13,002 nt of DNA from Bacillota bacterium (GCA_023443225.1 JAEZVF010000021.1:1-13002); one strand, 5' to 3'; numbered from the stretch's first letter, positions 1 to 7,610 are shown. The notes: generated by a model from the sequence alone, not told the origin. Numbers and translations are program-made.

Positions 1-95
1 AGAAAAGCGAGAAAAGTAGCTTAATAAGTTTTTTCATTTATAGCTATAAAAAAAGGTTACAACCCTGCCATCTTGAATGAGGTTTTATGTTCGGA

Positions 96-128
<33 letters not shown>

Positions 129-141
129 TCTGGAAGTTGAA

Positions 142-1866
142 GTGGAAAGAAACGAACATGTGAATATGGCAATTTGTGACACGGATGGTACGTCCTACTT
201 GACTGGTGGAACCATACTTGATAATTCCGATAGAGAATACTTTATTAAAGCATTGTCAGGCGAGAATGCAGTTTCAGATCCCTACATAAGTAAACTTAAT
301 AATAGTTTAATTTTTAGTTTTGCAGTACCGATTAAAGAAGGAAACAAGGTAATTGGTGTATTAGTTGCAACTCATGACGGAAACGTGCTTAGTAATTATA
401 TAAGTAATATGACCTACGGAGAAAACGGTACAGTGTTCATAATCAATAAAGAAGGAAGGACGATTGCCCACCAAAATAAAGATCTCGTTTTAAATTTAAA
501 CAATGAACAGGAAAATGTGAATACGAATCTTGATTTGCAAGAATTTGCAGAAGTACAAAAACACATGATGGAAGGCAAGGAGAGTGTCGAAAAATATATC
601 TTAGGTAGTGTAGAAAACCATGTGGCTTATGTGCAGGTAGATGGAACTAATTGGGCGTTAGGACTTACCGTTCCCGATACGCAACTATATGAAAATGTGC
701 AAAATCTTGGGCGAATCATTAGCAGTATATCAATTATTTTTGTGATATGTAGTTTGATCATAACGGTAATTATAGCAAATGCTATTGCAACGCCAATAAA
801 GAAAGCAGCAAATTACTTGAATGTTATTGCAGCAGGAGATTTCACAGGAAATATATCTGCTAACCTTCTTGATAGACATGATGAAACTGGAATTTTAGCG
901 AAGTCAATTATTACAATGCAGGAATCCATCAAAAAGGTAATAGTAGACGTTTCAACAGAATCTACTACTGTTAGTGATATGTTAGAGGTAATTAATAGCA
1001 GCATAGATAAACTCAATCGAAGCATAGATGAAGTATCTGCAACAACAGAAGAACTTTCTGCCGGAACGGAAGAAACTGCTGCTTCAACAGAAGAGATGAG
1101 TGCTACTTCAATAGAAATTGAACAAGCAATCAGCACGATTGCATCAAAGGCACAAGAGGGTGCAAATACAGCTAGTGATTTAAGTATATTAAGTGAAACA
1201 ATGAAGAAAAATGCAATTGATTCAAAAGTAGAAGCTACTGCAATCTATGGAAAGAATAGAGAACATTTACAAAAAGCCATAGATCAAGCTTCAGAAGTAA
1301 ATCAAATCAGTGAATTATCAAATGCAATATTAGATATTACAGCACAAACGAATTTACTTGCATTAAATGCATCCATTGAGGCCGCAAGAGCGGGAGAAGC
1401 AGGAAAAGGATTTGCTGTTGTTGCAAATGAGATTGGCCAACTAGCAGAGAATTCAAGAAAATCTGTAGCTAAAATACAGGAAGTAGCTGCAGTTATATTA
1501 GAAGCTGTGAATAACCTGTCCATAAGTTCAAAAGAAATTATGGAATTTATTGATAAAAAAGTTCTGAAGGATTATGACGGACTGGTTGAGTCTAGTGAAG
1601 AATACAGTACAAGTTCGTATCGAATAAATGATATCGTGAATGATTTTAGCAATACCTCGAAAGAACTTTTAGTATCTATGAAAAACATGGCAGAGACGAT
1701 AGAACAAATTGCAGAAACAGCAAATGAAGAGGCACAAGGAGCTTCTAACATAGCAGGTGAAGTATTATCAATTACTCACATGGCAGAGGATATGATTAAG
1801 TTATCTATGTCTGCTAAAGAAAAATCGAATCTATTAGTAGAGACAGTTTCACAATTTAAGATTTAG
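142..1866 (+). CDS. Methyl-accepting chemotaxis protein, N-terminally truncated (Cache-HAMP-MCP signal)
   Basis: Chemoreceptor that would signal to CheA/CheW. From the GTG start, residues 1-175 match the membrane-distal and proximal parts of a double Cache sensor (SDREYF-type motif at 29-34, then a second sheet region ending near 178). A single membrane helix lies at about 191-213, a HAMP linker at about 214-270, and a long coiled coil ends in the conserved cytoplasmic hairpin tip (DITAQTNLLALNASIEAARA from 398). There is no C-terminal CheR-binding pentapeptide. The first membrane helix and roughly the first hundred residues expected in this family are missing. The frame is open upstream only to a TAA at 97-99, and the MCP-like sequence seems to continue a few codons before the GTG. 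GGAAG at 132-136 could act as a weak ribosome binding site. Without an N-terminal signal the sensor would probably not be exported, so this may be a pseudogene or a rearranged 5' end. The family call is firm; functionality is doubtful. Confidence 0.85.
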   Translation: MERNEHVNMAICDTDGTSYLTGGTILDNSDREYFIKALSGENAVSDPYISKLNNSLIFSFAVPIKEGNKVIGVLVATHDGNVLSNYISNMTYGENGTVFIINKEGRTIAHQNKDLVLNLNNEQENVNTNLDLQEFAEVQKHMMEGKESVEKYILGSVENHVAYVQVDGTNWALGLTVPDTQLYENVQNLGRIISSISIIFVICSLIITVIIANAIATPIKKAANYLNVIAAGDFTGNISANLLDRHDETGILAKSIITMQESIKKVIVDVSTESTTVSDMLEVINSSIDKLNRSIDEVSATTEELSAGTEETAASTEEMSATSIEIEQAISTIASKAQEGANTASDLSILSETMKKNAIDSKVEATAIYGKNREHLQKAIDQASEVNQISELSNAILDITAQTNLLALNASIEAARAGEAGKGFAVVANEIGQLAENSRKSVAKIQEVAAVILEAVNNLSISSKEIMEFIDKKVLKDYDGLVESSEEYSTSSYRINDIVNDFSNTSKELLVSMKNMAETIEQIAETANEEAQGASNIAGEVLSITHMAEDMIKLSMSAKEKSNLLVETVSQFKI

Positions 1867-1867
1867 A

Positions 1868-1911
1868 ACAGACAGGGTATTTTTCGTATAAAAAATACCC
1901 TGTCTGTTTTT
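1868..1911 (+). terminator. Strong intrinsic terminator after the chemoreceptor gene
   Basis: Perfect 17-bp stem (1868-1884 with 1891-1907), 6-nt loop CGTATA, then a T run to 1911. It begins two bases after the chemoreceptor stop codon. On the minus strand the stem is not followed by a comparable T run, so it serves the plus strand mainly, though it may also limit read-through from the convergent HxlR gene. Confidence 0.92.
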
Positions 1912-1947
1912 CTACGTTCATTCTAACCGGTTAAATTTTTTTAATTA

Positions 1948-2277
1948 TTACAAATTTAAATCACCCCATGTTTTCATGTGTTCTAAGATTGGAAAAAAGC
2001 TCTTCCCTAATTCCGTTAAAGAATATTCTACTTTGGGTGGTATTTCTTGATAAATATATCTATTGATAAATCCATCAGCCTCTAATTCACGTAGTTGTTT
2101 TGTTAAAGTTGATTGTGTAATATTTACCAGCTGTCTTTGTAATTCGCCGAAACGTCTAATCCCGGAATTTGCTATGTACCAAAGAATCAGTATTTTCCAC
2201 TTTCCTCCTAAAACCTTTTGGATTTTACAAACAGTAGCACATTGTTCTATTTCTTGATTTATTCTAATTGATGCCAT
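1948..2277 (-). CDS. HxlR-family winged-helix transcriptional regulator
   Basis: Small DNA-binding regulator of 109 residues, the usual size for HxlR (MarR-like winged helix) proteins, which bind as dimers. It shows the family core: a GGKWKILILWYI helix at about 24-35, the recognition-helix region QSTLTKQLRELEADGF at 55-70, and the wing with PPKVEYSLTELGKSF at 80-94. Two cysteines, C13 and C17, precede the core. HxlR members such as YodB sense electrophiles through N-terminal cysteines, so thiol sensing is possible but inferred. I chose ATG at 2277 because AGGAG at 2290-2286 lies 8 nt upstream; a GTG at 2286 would overlap that site. It is divergent from the two radical SAM genes, which are its likely targets. 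A palindrome at its own predicted transcription start suggests autorepression. Confidence 0.9.
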   Translation of the reverse strand: MASIRINQEIEQCATVCKIQKVLGGKWKILILWYIANSGIRRFGELQRQLVNITQSTLTKQLRELEADGFINRYIYQEIPPKVEYSLTELGKSFFPILEHMKTWGDLNL

Positions 2278-2313
2278 TGATACCACTCCTTTTATAAAGA
2301 TTAAGTTATTAGT

Positions 2314-2328
2314 AATAGATAATCTATT
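2314..2328. promoter_or_regulatory. Perfect 15-bp palindrome, candidate HxlR operator
   Basis: AATAGAT-A-ATCTATT is a perfect 7+1+7 inverted repeat. It covers the predicted transcription start of the HxlR gene, just downstream of its -10 box, where a bound dimer would block transcription. Its role as operator is inferred from position and symmetry. Confidence 0.5.
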
Positions 2329-2333
2329 TTAAC

Positions 2334-2362
2334 ATTATAAACAAATATGTAAAATTTGGCAA
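2334..2362 (-). promoter_or_regulatory. Promoter of the HxlR regulator gene
   Basis: On the minus strand, TTGCCA (2362-2357) and TATAAT (2339-2334) are separated by exactly 17 bp, a near-consensus sigma-A promoter. Transcription would start near 2327, about 50 nt upstream of the ATG. Confidence 0.75.
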
Positions 2363-2378
2363 TGCACAATTAATGTAA

Positions 2379-2423
2379 TACTTAGTACATGAAATAGTAC
2401 TATATACATTTAAAGACAGTACT
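2379..2423. promoter_or_regulatory. Cluster of AGTAC repeats upstream of the radical SAM genes
   Basis: Contains TACT-T-AGTA (2379-2387), the perfect 10-bp palindrome ATAGTACTAT (2394-2403) and AGTACT (2418-2423). The AGTAC cores start at 2384, 2396 and 2418, that is 12 and 22 bp apart, about one and two helical turns. This is a candidate binding region for the divergent HxlR protein or another regulator. No convincing promoter with both boxes could be placed for the radical SAM genes, although GATAAT at 2444-2449 is a possible -10. Confidence 0.35.
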
Positions 2424-2481
2424 TTAAAACAAATATGTATGATGATAATATAAAATAAAACAGGAAAAGGAGATGAATTAT

Positions 2482-3360
2482 ATGCATTTTACAGGTCAGG
2501 TTTGGAGACCTCCGTTTGAAGCACACAATGCATTATTACAGGTTACTTCTGGATGTATGCATCATAAATGTAAATTTTGCAGCCTTTACTATGGAACACC
2601 ATTTAGCATGTCACCAATGAAGGAAATTGAAGAGGATTTGGCAGAGTTGCGACACACACACTATTATGTTAATCGTGTTTTTTTAACAGGAGCTAATCCC
2701 TTTGGGTTAGGACAAGACAGACTTATTGAGATTGCTTTAAAGATAAAAGAGTATATGCCGAATGTTACTAATATTGGTGCATTTTCAAGAATTGCAGATA
2801 TTAAGCGGAAAAGTCAGGAAGATTTAAATGAACTGCATTCACTTGGTTATGATGGTATTCATTTTGGAACAGAAACAGGAGATGATATTACATTAGATTA
2901 TATGAATAAAGGCAATAACGCGAGTGATATAGTAGAACAGTTGCACAAACTGGATAAGGCAGGAATTGTATATAATATTGTGTTTATGAATGGATTGGCT
3001 GGCGCAGGCAATAGTGAACGGCATGCACTGGAGAGTGCTCGTATTTTTAACAAAGTGAATCCGGCAAGCATTAATATTGTAGCTCTGACAATTTTTAAAG
3101 AATCGGAATTATATAAGGAAATGTTATCCGGAAATTATATTCCAACTAGAGAATTAGAAAAGCTTATAGAATTACAAACATTTATTGAAAATTTGACAAT
3201 TGCTACTAGAATAAATGCTAATACTGTATCTAATACTGCACCTTTTGTTGCTGATCTGCCTAAAGACAGAGAATCTGTTTTAAAGAGTTTACAGAATACG
3301 ATTGATAATATTGATGAAAAAGAACTATTACATTATAGAAATAGTATACGTTCATTATAG
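2482..3360 (+). CDS. Radical SAM protein, first of a tandem pair
   Basis: Iron-sulfur enzyme of 292 residues expected to cleave S-adenosylmethionine to a 5'-deoxyadenosyl radical; the substrate is unknown. Cysteines C25, C30 and C33 (GCMHHKCKFC) form a CX4CX2C set near the N-terminus, one residue longer than the usual CX3CX2C. Further motifs include FLTGANPF at about 67-74, in the place of the SAM-binding GGE strand, and GTETGDD in the barrel. No extra cysteine cluster or additional domain is evident. I chose ATG at 2482 because AGGAG at 2468-2472 lies 9 nt upstream; an ATG at 2473 would abut the site. The next gene also begins MHF and aligns from there. It lies 17 nt before its paralogue, so the two are very likely co-transcribed. 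It resembles uncharacterised clostridial radical SAM proteins. Confidence 0.88.
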   Translation: MHFTGQVWRPPFEAHNALLQVTSGCMHHKCKFCSLYYGTPFSMSPMKEIEEDLAELRHTHYYVNRVFLTGANPFGLGQDRLIEIALKIKEYMPNVTNIGAFSRIADIKRKSQEDLNELHSLGYDGIHFGTETGDDITLDYMNKGNNASDIVEQLHKLDKAGIVYNIVFMNGLAGAGNSERHALESARIFNKVNPASINIVALTIFKESELYKEMLSGNYIPTRELEKLIELQTFIENLTIATRINANTVSNTAPFVADLPKDRESVLKSLQNTIDNIDEKELLHYRNSIRSL

Positions 3361-3377
3361 GAGAAAGAAGGAAAACA

Positions 3378-4280
3378 ATGCATTTTTCAGGGAGAACATG
3401 GAGGCCCCCATATGAGGCGTTTTCTATGATTATACAAGCAACATCAGGATGTACTTATAATAAATGCAAATTTTGCAATTTATATCATGGGGAATGTTTT
3501 CACATAACATCATTAGAAGAATTTGAAGAGGATTTAGCGGAAATAAAATCCTATCAGCCATATGCGCGAAGAATATTTCTTACAGGAGCAAATCCTTTTG
3601 CTTTAAGTTATGAAAATCTGAAAATCAGGGCTTTAACAGTAAGAGATTATTTGATTAAGTGCCAGAATATAGCCATGTTTGCAAGTATTAGAGATATCAT
3701 ACCCAAAAGTATTGAACAACTAAAAAAGCTACGGTCGTTGGGAATTAATGGATTGAGTGTTGGCATGGAAAGTGGAGATGATGAAACCCTTAATTTAGTA
3801 GACAAGGGATATACGTCTGTCGATATTGCAGAGCAATTAGCAAAACTGGATGAAGCTGGAATTGAGTATTACTTAGTATATATGACTGGATTGGCTGGTA
3901 AGGGTAATGGTCAACGTAATGCTCTTAATACAGCAACTGTATTAAATCAAATTAGTCCGTATTTTGTACAAAACCCATATTTTCTTCACATTGATTCATT
4001 AACCTTATTTCCAGATACAGAATTATATCAAATGGTTCAACAAGGGAAATTTATTCCTGCAGGAGAGAAAGAACGGTTGGAAGAATTAATGACACTTTTG
4101 CAAAAATTACAAATAAGAACAAGATTACAAGCTAACACCATTACTAATTATAAGCCTATTTCTGGTTATTTACCAAGAGATAGAGAAAAAATTTTAAAAG
4201 AATTAACAAACATTATAGAAACTACAAGTGAAGAAGAAATGGTTGCTTATCGTAATAGTTTAAATTCTTTAGGTCTCTAG
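3378..4280 (+). CDS. Radical SAM protein, second of a tandem pair
   Basis: Paralogue of the preceding gene, 300 residues, with roughly half of the N-terminal residues identical by eye. The cysteine motif is at exactly the same positions (C25, C30, C33; GCTYNKCKFC), again CX4CX2C. It shares MHF.G..WRPP at the start, FLTGANPF, a G.E.GDD barrel motif, the LPRDRE segment and a YRNSLNSL end. A short insertion before the LTLFPDTELY segment is absent from the first copy. The start is supported by AAGGA at 3368-3372, 5 nt upstream of ATG. Divergence between the copies suggests an old duplication with separate or heteromeric roles rather than a recent amplification. The substrate is unknown. No terminator is visible directly downstream. 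Confidence 0.88.
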   Translation: MHFSGRTWRPPYEAFSMIIQATSGCTYNKCKFCNLYHGECFHITSLEEFEEDLAEIKSYQPYARRIFLTGANPFALSYENLKIRALTVRDYLIKCQNIAMFASIRDIIPKSIEQLKKLRSLGINGLSVGMESGDDETLNLVDKGYTSVDIAEQLAKLDEAGIEYYLVYMTGLAGKGNGQRNALNTATVLNQISPYFVQNPYFLHIDSLTLFPDTELYQMVQQGKFIPAGEKERLEELMTLLQKLQIRTRLQANTITNYKPISGYLPRDREKILKELTNIIETTSEEEMVAYRNSLNSLGL

Positions 4281-4389
4281 AATATCTGAAATTTTCAAAA
4301 ATAAGTTTGCTAGCATTAAACAAAACTAATGATACACAAGTGTGAGTTCACGTGTCTATAAAACCTTGAAATCTCGAACACATCTTTTC

Positions 4390-4418
4390 TTGCATAATTC
4401 GTATTGGTGCACTATTAT
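4390..4418 (+). promoter_or_regulatory. Promoter of the alpha/beta hydrolase gene
   Basis: TTGCAT (4390-4395) and TATTAT (4413-4418) with a 17-bp spacer. Transcription would begin near 4425, giving a leader of about 30 nt before the TTG start. Confidence 0.65.
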
Positions 4419-4429
4419 ATTGTAATAGT
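4411..4429. promoter_or_regulatory. Inverted repeat over the -10 box, candidate operator
   Basis: ACTATTA-N5-TAATAGT is a perfect 7-bp inverted repeat covering the -10 box and predicted start site of the hydrolase promoter. The position suits a repressor site. The half-site order is opposite to that of the HxlR-side palindrome (2314-2328), so binding by the same protein is not implied. Confidence 0.4.
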
Positions 4430-4457
4430 TATGAAAAGTTAAAGGGGGAATAAGCAA

Positions 4458-5228
4458 TTGAACTTTCATGAATTTGGAGAACAAAACACTCCACATGTCC
4501 TGCTGATTCACGGGGGAGGTAATTCCTGGTGGAATTACTTACGGCAAGCCAGAGTACTGGCGGAGCGATACCATGTTATTTTACCAGTCTTGGATGGACA
4601 TGGGGAAGAATATGCAACTCCATATGTATCTACAGAGGCTACGGTGGATAAATTAATAGAATATATCAATAGGAACTGTAAGGGAACAGTTTTTGCACTT
4701 TGTGGGGTTTCTCTTGGGGGACAAATTGTTATAGAAATGTTGGCGAGAAATCCATACATTGCACAAAAAGCTATCATTGATGGCAGTGTTTGTTACCCTG
4801 TTCCCTTGATTAAGAAGTATTGTATGTGGACAACAAGACTTTTTGGGCGATTTCTTTATAGTGAAAAGACATCAAAAAAGCTTCTTGCACAAATGGAAAA
4901 AATGTTTCCTAAAAAAATGCATTTCACTCAGGAAATCAAGGATTATTATTTACAAGACATACCAAGACTGCCGCTACATACCATGTATACAGTTTATCAA
5001 ACCTATATGGACTATCATATAAAAGAAAGTTTAAAATTAACAACGGCAGAGGTGATGTACTGGTATGGAGAAAAAGAAATGAAGTGTGTAAAAAAATCAG
5101 CGCAACTGGTTAAGGAATATGTCCCAAACTGTAAGATATATGTAGCAAAGGGTTATAATCATGGCTATCTTGCACTTTATCTCCCCGAGGAATGGCTAAC
5201 AATTGCGTGTGCTTTTTTTGATGAATAG
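4458..5228 (+). CDS. Alpha/beta-fold hydrolase
   Basis: Probable cytoplasmic serine hydrolase of 256 residues; the substrate is unknown. An oxyanion-hole segment LLIHGGG lies at 15-21 and the nucleophile elbow GVSLGG at 83-88 makes S85 the nucleophile. A lid-like helical insert runs from about 115 to 190. The likely acid is E205 or E207 in WYGEKE, where many relatives have Asp, and the likely catalytic base is H235 in YNHGY. There is no signal peptide. The start is TTG at 4458: AAAGGGGG at 4441-4448 lies 9 nt upstream, an ATG at 4431 hits a stop after three codons, and the ATG at 4468 is out of frame. It has its own promoter and is followed by gapN after 126 nt without a clear terminator, so partial co-transcription is possible. 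Confidence 0.85.
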   Translation: MNFHEFGEQNTPHVLLIHGGGNSWWNYLRQARVLAERYHVILPVLDGHGEEYATPYVSTEATVDKLIEYINRNCKGTVFALCGVSLGGQIVIEMLARNPYIAQKAIIDGSVCYPVPLIKKYCMWTTRLFGRFLYSEKTSKKLLAQMEKMFPKKMHFTQEIKDYYLQDIPRLPLHTMYTVYQTYMDYHIKESLKLTTAEVMYWYGEKEMKCVKKSAQLVKEYVPNCKIYVAKGYNHGYLALYLPEEWLTIACAFFDE

Positions 5229-5244
5229 AACAAAAAAGCATTAA

Positions 5245-5262
5245 GTGTAGCCATGGATACAC
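5245..5262. promoter_or_regulatory. Imperfect 18-bp palindrome between hydrolase and gapN
   Basis: GTGTAGCCATGGATACAC is symmetric at 8 of 9 pairs, centred on CCATGG, 16 nt after the hydrolase stop. It lacks a T run, so it is not an intrinsic terminator. It may be an operator for gapN or an RNA hairpin. TATAAT-like boxes follow at 5282-5287 and 5302-5307, but no good -35 box could be paired with them. Confidence 0.25.
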
Positions 5263-5354
5263 CAACTGCAATTCTGCGGATTATAATATTATTAAAAATC
5301 ATATAATGAGGAAAGTATATCTAATAATCTGCTAGGATTAAGGAGGTTACAAAT

Positions 5355-6821
5355 ATGTTTGAGCGAGTGAAAGATAGTCATGTTTATAAAAATTTAATCG
5401 ACGGAGAATGGGTAAGTGGCAACGATCATGATATTAAAATATATTCCCCCATTGATAACGTTTTGATCGGAAGTGTTCCGGCGATGTCCAAGGATGAGGT
5501 AGATATTGTAGTAAGATCCTCTGGGAATGCTTGTGAGAAGTGGAAAACTACGACGATTGAAGAAAGGGCAGAAATATTATATAGAGCTGCGAATATTCTT
5601 TTAGAACAGATTGATGAAATCTCTAGGCTATTGGTTGTAGAAATTGCAAAGGATAGAAAAAGTGCAAGGTCAGAGGTGGAAAGAACTGCAGACTTTATTA
5701 AATTCACCGCAGATACTGCAAAAAATTTATCGGGCGAAAGTATACCCGGAGACAGCTTTCCAGGATTTAAGAGTAATAAAGTATCAATTGTAAAACGAGA
5801 ACCGTTAGGAGTAGTACTTGCGATTTCTCCATTTAATTATCCAATTAATTTGGCGGCGTCAAAAATAGCACCGGGCTTAATGGCTGGAAATTCCATCATT
5901 CTAAAACCGGCTACCCAAGGAAGCTTAAGTGGTCTCACTTTGGCGAGAGTATTTGAGGCAGCAGGAGTTCCGGCAGGAGTCCTGAATACGATTACTGGCA
6001 AAGGCAGTGAGATTGGAGATTATATTACGTCCCATAAAGGGATTAATTTCATAAACTTTACAGGCAGTACGGAGGTAGGGAAAAGAATATCTAAGATTAC
6101 ATGTATGGTTCCTTTATTAATGGAATTAGGTGGAAAGGATGCTGCCATTGTACTGGAGGATGCAGATCTGGATTTGGCTGCAAATAATATTGTTGCAGGT
6201 GGATATTCTTATTCTGGACAAAGATGTACCGCTGTGAAAAGAATTTTGGTTGTGAATACAGTTGCTGATCGATTGGTTGAAAAAATAAAAACTAAAATTT
6301 CATTCCTAAAGGTTGGAAATCCTCTGGAAGAACAGGTAGACATTGTTCCGTTGATCAATACGAAAGCCGCCGATTTTGTAATGGAGCTTATAGAGGATGC
6401 AAAAGAAAAAGGTGCTGTTTTATTAGCAGGAGGAACACGGGAGGGGAATTTAATACAACCTACCTTGTTCGATTATGTTAATACAAACATGAGACTTGCA
6501 TGGGAAGAACCTTTTGGACCGGTTTTACCCATCATACGGGTCAAGGATAAAGAGGAAGCGATTGCAATTGCTAATCAGTCGGAATATGGTCTGCAAAGCG
6601 CTGTATTTACTGAAAATATAAATGACGCATTTTATGTTGCAAATAAACTGGATGTAGGAACTGTTCAGATAAATAATAAAACCGAGCGCGGTCCGGATCA
6701 TTTCCCATTCCTTGGAGTAAAAGCTTCTGGCTTAGGGACGCAAGGAATCCGTTATTCTTTAGAATCAATGTCCCGTCCAAAAGCAACTGTAATTAATCTG
6801 AAAAGACAGCATTTAGATTAG
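5355..6821 (+). CDS. gapN: NADP-dependent non-phosphorylating glyceraldehyde-3-phosphate dehydrogenase
   Basis: Cytoplasmic aldehyde dehydrogenase-family enzyme that oxidises glyceraldehyde 3-phosphate directly to 3-phosphoglycerate with NADP+. It bypasses the ATP-forming step of glycolysis and supplies NADPH. The protein has 488 residues, against about 475 for the streptococcal enzyme, which it resembles along its whole length. Visible motifs are SPFNYPINLAASKIAPGLMA with N161, INFTGSTEVGKRI near 233-245, MELGGKD with the general base E257, and YSGQRCTAVKR with the nucleophile C291. GapN-typical segments include RLAWEEPFGPVLPIIRV, INNKTERG and FPFLGVKASG. A near-perfect AAGGAGG at 5340-5346, 8 nt before ATG, implies strong translation. 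The trmO ribosome binding site overlaps its stop codon. The close match to GapN-specific segments makes other aldehyde dehydrogenases unlikely. Confidence 0.93.
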   Translation: MFERVKDSHVYKNLIDGEWVSGNDHDIKIYSPIDNVLIGSVPAMSKDEVDIVVRSSGNACEKWKTTTIEERAEILYRAANILLEQIDEISRLLVVEIAKDRKSARSEVERTADFIKFTADTAKNLSGESIPGDSFPGFKSNKVSIVKREPLGVVLAISPFNYPINLAASKIAPGLMAGNSIILKPATQGSLSGLTLARVFEAAGVPAGVLNTITGKGSEIGDYITSHKGINFINFTGSTEVGKRISKITCMVPLLMELGGKDAAIVLEDADLDLAANNIVAGGYSYSGQRCTAVKRILVVNTVADRLVEKIKTKISFLKVGNPLEEQVDIVPLINTKAADFVMELIEDAKEKGAVLLAGGTREGNLIQPTLFDYVNTNMRLAWEEPFGPVLPIIRVKDKEEAIAIANQSEYGLQSAVFTENINDAFYVANKLDVGTVQINNKTERGPDHFPFLGVKASGLGTQGIRYSLESMSRPKATVINLKRQHLD

Positions 6822-6830
6822 GAGTATAGT

Positions 6831-7583
6831 ATGCCGATACCAAAGAAAATTACAAAACATAGAAAAGAACAACAGTATGACCGAGAAACAAATGAAATCA
6901 AGAGTCCTTCAATGAAAATTATCGCTCGTATCCACACAGAATTTCCAACCAAATTTGGTATTCCGCGACAAAGCGGTATTGTTGATACTTTAAAAGCAGT
7001 CATTGTGTTTGAACCGGAATACCGCAATGTGGATGCACTCCGTGGAATGGATGAATTTACACATATCTGGCTTATCTGGGAGTTTTCAGAATCAATTCGT
7101 GATACCTGGACAGCAACGGTAAAACCGCCGAGACTTGGTGGGAACAAGCGGATGGGTGTTTTTGCCACTCGTTCGCCTTTTCGACCAAATTCCATTGGAC
7201 TTTCTTCGGTTAAACTTGATAACATAGAAGCGCATCCAGAATTTGGGCCGATCCTGCACGTTTCAGGGGCAGATTTGATGGACAATACCCCCATCTATGA
7301 TATTAAACCATACCTTCCTTATACAGACTCCCATCCGGAAGCAGCTGGGGGGTTTGCAGATCCCATCAAGGATTATGCTTTGGAGGTGGAATTCCCAGAC
7401 CATTGGCTTAAGATGATCCCGGAGGATAAACGAGAAGCACTTTTAGGTGTATTATCCCAAGATCCAAGACCATCATATCAGAACGATCCCAAGCGTATTT
7501 ACGGTTTCGAATTCATCAATTTGGACGTAAGATTCACGGTACAAAATAATATATTGACCGTGCGCGAGATAATCTTAAGGTGA
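6831..7583 (+). CDS. trmO: tRNA (N6-threonylcarbamoyladenosine(37)-N6)-methyltransferase TrmO
   Basis: SAM-dependent enzyme (formerly TsaA/YaeB) that methylates N6 of t6A37 to m6t6A in certain threonine tRNAs, which helps decoding. The protein has 250 residues. The small beta-barrel domain carries the signature GVFATRSPFRPNSIGLS at 109-125 and GADLMDNTPIYDIKPYLPY at about 146-164. The C-terminal part contains DPRPSY at 211-216 and a YGFEF strand. Compared with E. coli TrmO, about 20 more residues precede the conserved start (MKIIARIHTEFPTKFGIPRQ, from 28). I keep ATG at 6831 because AGGAG at 6820-6824 lies 6 nt upstream, while the internal ATG at 6912 has only a weak site. The gap to gapN is 9 nt with the ribosome binding site on the gapN stop, so translation is probably coupled. 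It is convergent with the YitT-type gene. Confidence 0.93.
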   Translation: MPIPKKITKHRKEQQYDRETNEIKSPSMKIIARIHTEFPTKFGIPRQSGIVDTLKAVIVFEPEYRNVDALRGMDEFTHIWLIWEFSESIRDTWTATVKPPRLGGNKRMGVFATRSPFRPNSIGLSSVKLDNIEAHPEFGPILHVSGADLMDNTPIYDIKPYLPYTDSHPEAAGGFADPIKDYALEVEFPDHWLKMIPEDKREALLGVLSQDPRPSYQNDPKRIYGFEFINLDVRFTVQNNILTVREIILR

Positions 7584-7589
7584 TAATAA

Positions 7590-7610
7590 CACTATGGTAG
7601 TGCCTTTTTT
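7590..7610 (+). terminator. Small terminator after trmO, inside the end of the convergent gene
   Basis: CACTA-TGG-TAGTG hairpin (5-bp stem, 3-nt loop, 7590-7602) followed by CC and six T (7605-7610). The stem is short, so efficiency is doubtful. It overlaps the last codons of the YitT-type gene on the other strand. Confidence 0.4.

Noticed and set aside
813..1136. Minus-strand open frame inside the chemoreceptor gene
   Set aside because: Serine- and valine-rich translation typical of the antisense of an MCP coiled coil, without a ribosome binding site. Similar antisense frames in gapN, trmO, purE and the membrane protein gene were dropped for the same reason.
2473..2481. Start of the first radical SAM gene at ATG 2473
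   Set aside because: The ribosome binding site AAGGAG ends at the base before this ATG, leaving no spacing. ATG 2482 has a 9-nt spacing and matches the start of the paralogue.
4281..4389. Terminator after the radical SAM pair (ACACAAGTGTGAGTTCACGTGT region, about 4333-4354)
   Set aside because: Only short, overlapping dyads such as GTGA-GT-TCAC occur, with no T run following. It cannot be called an intrinsic terminator.
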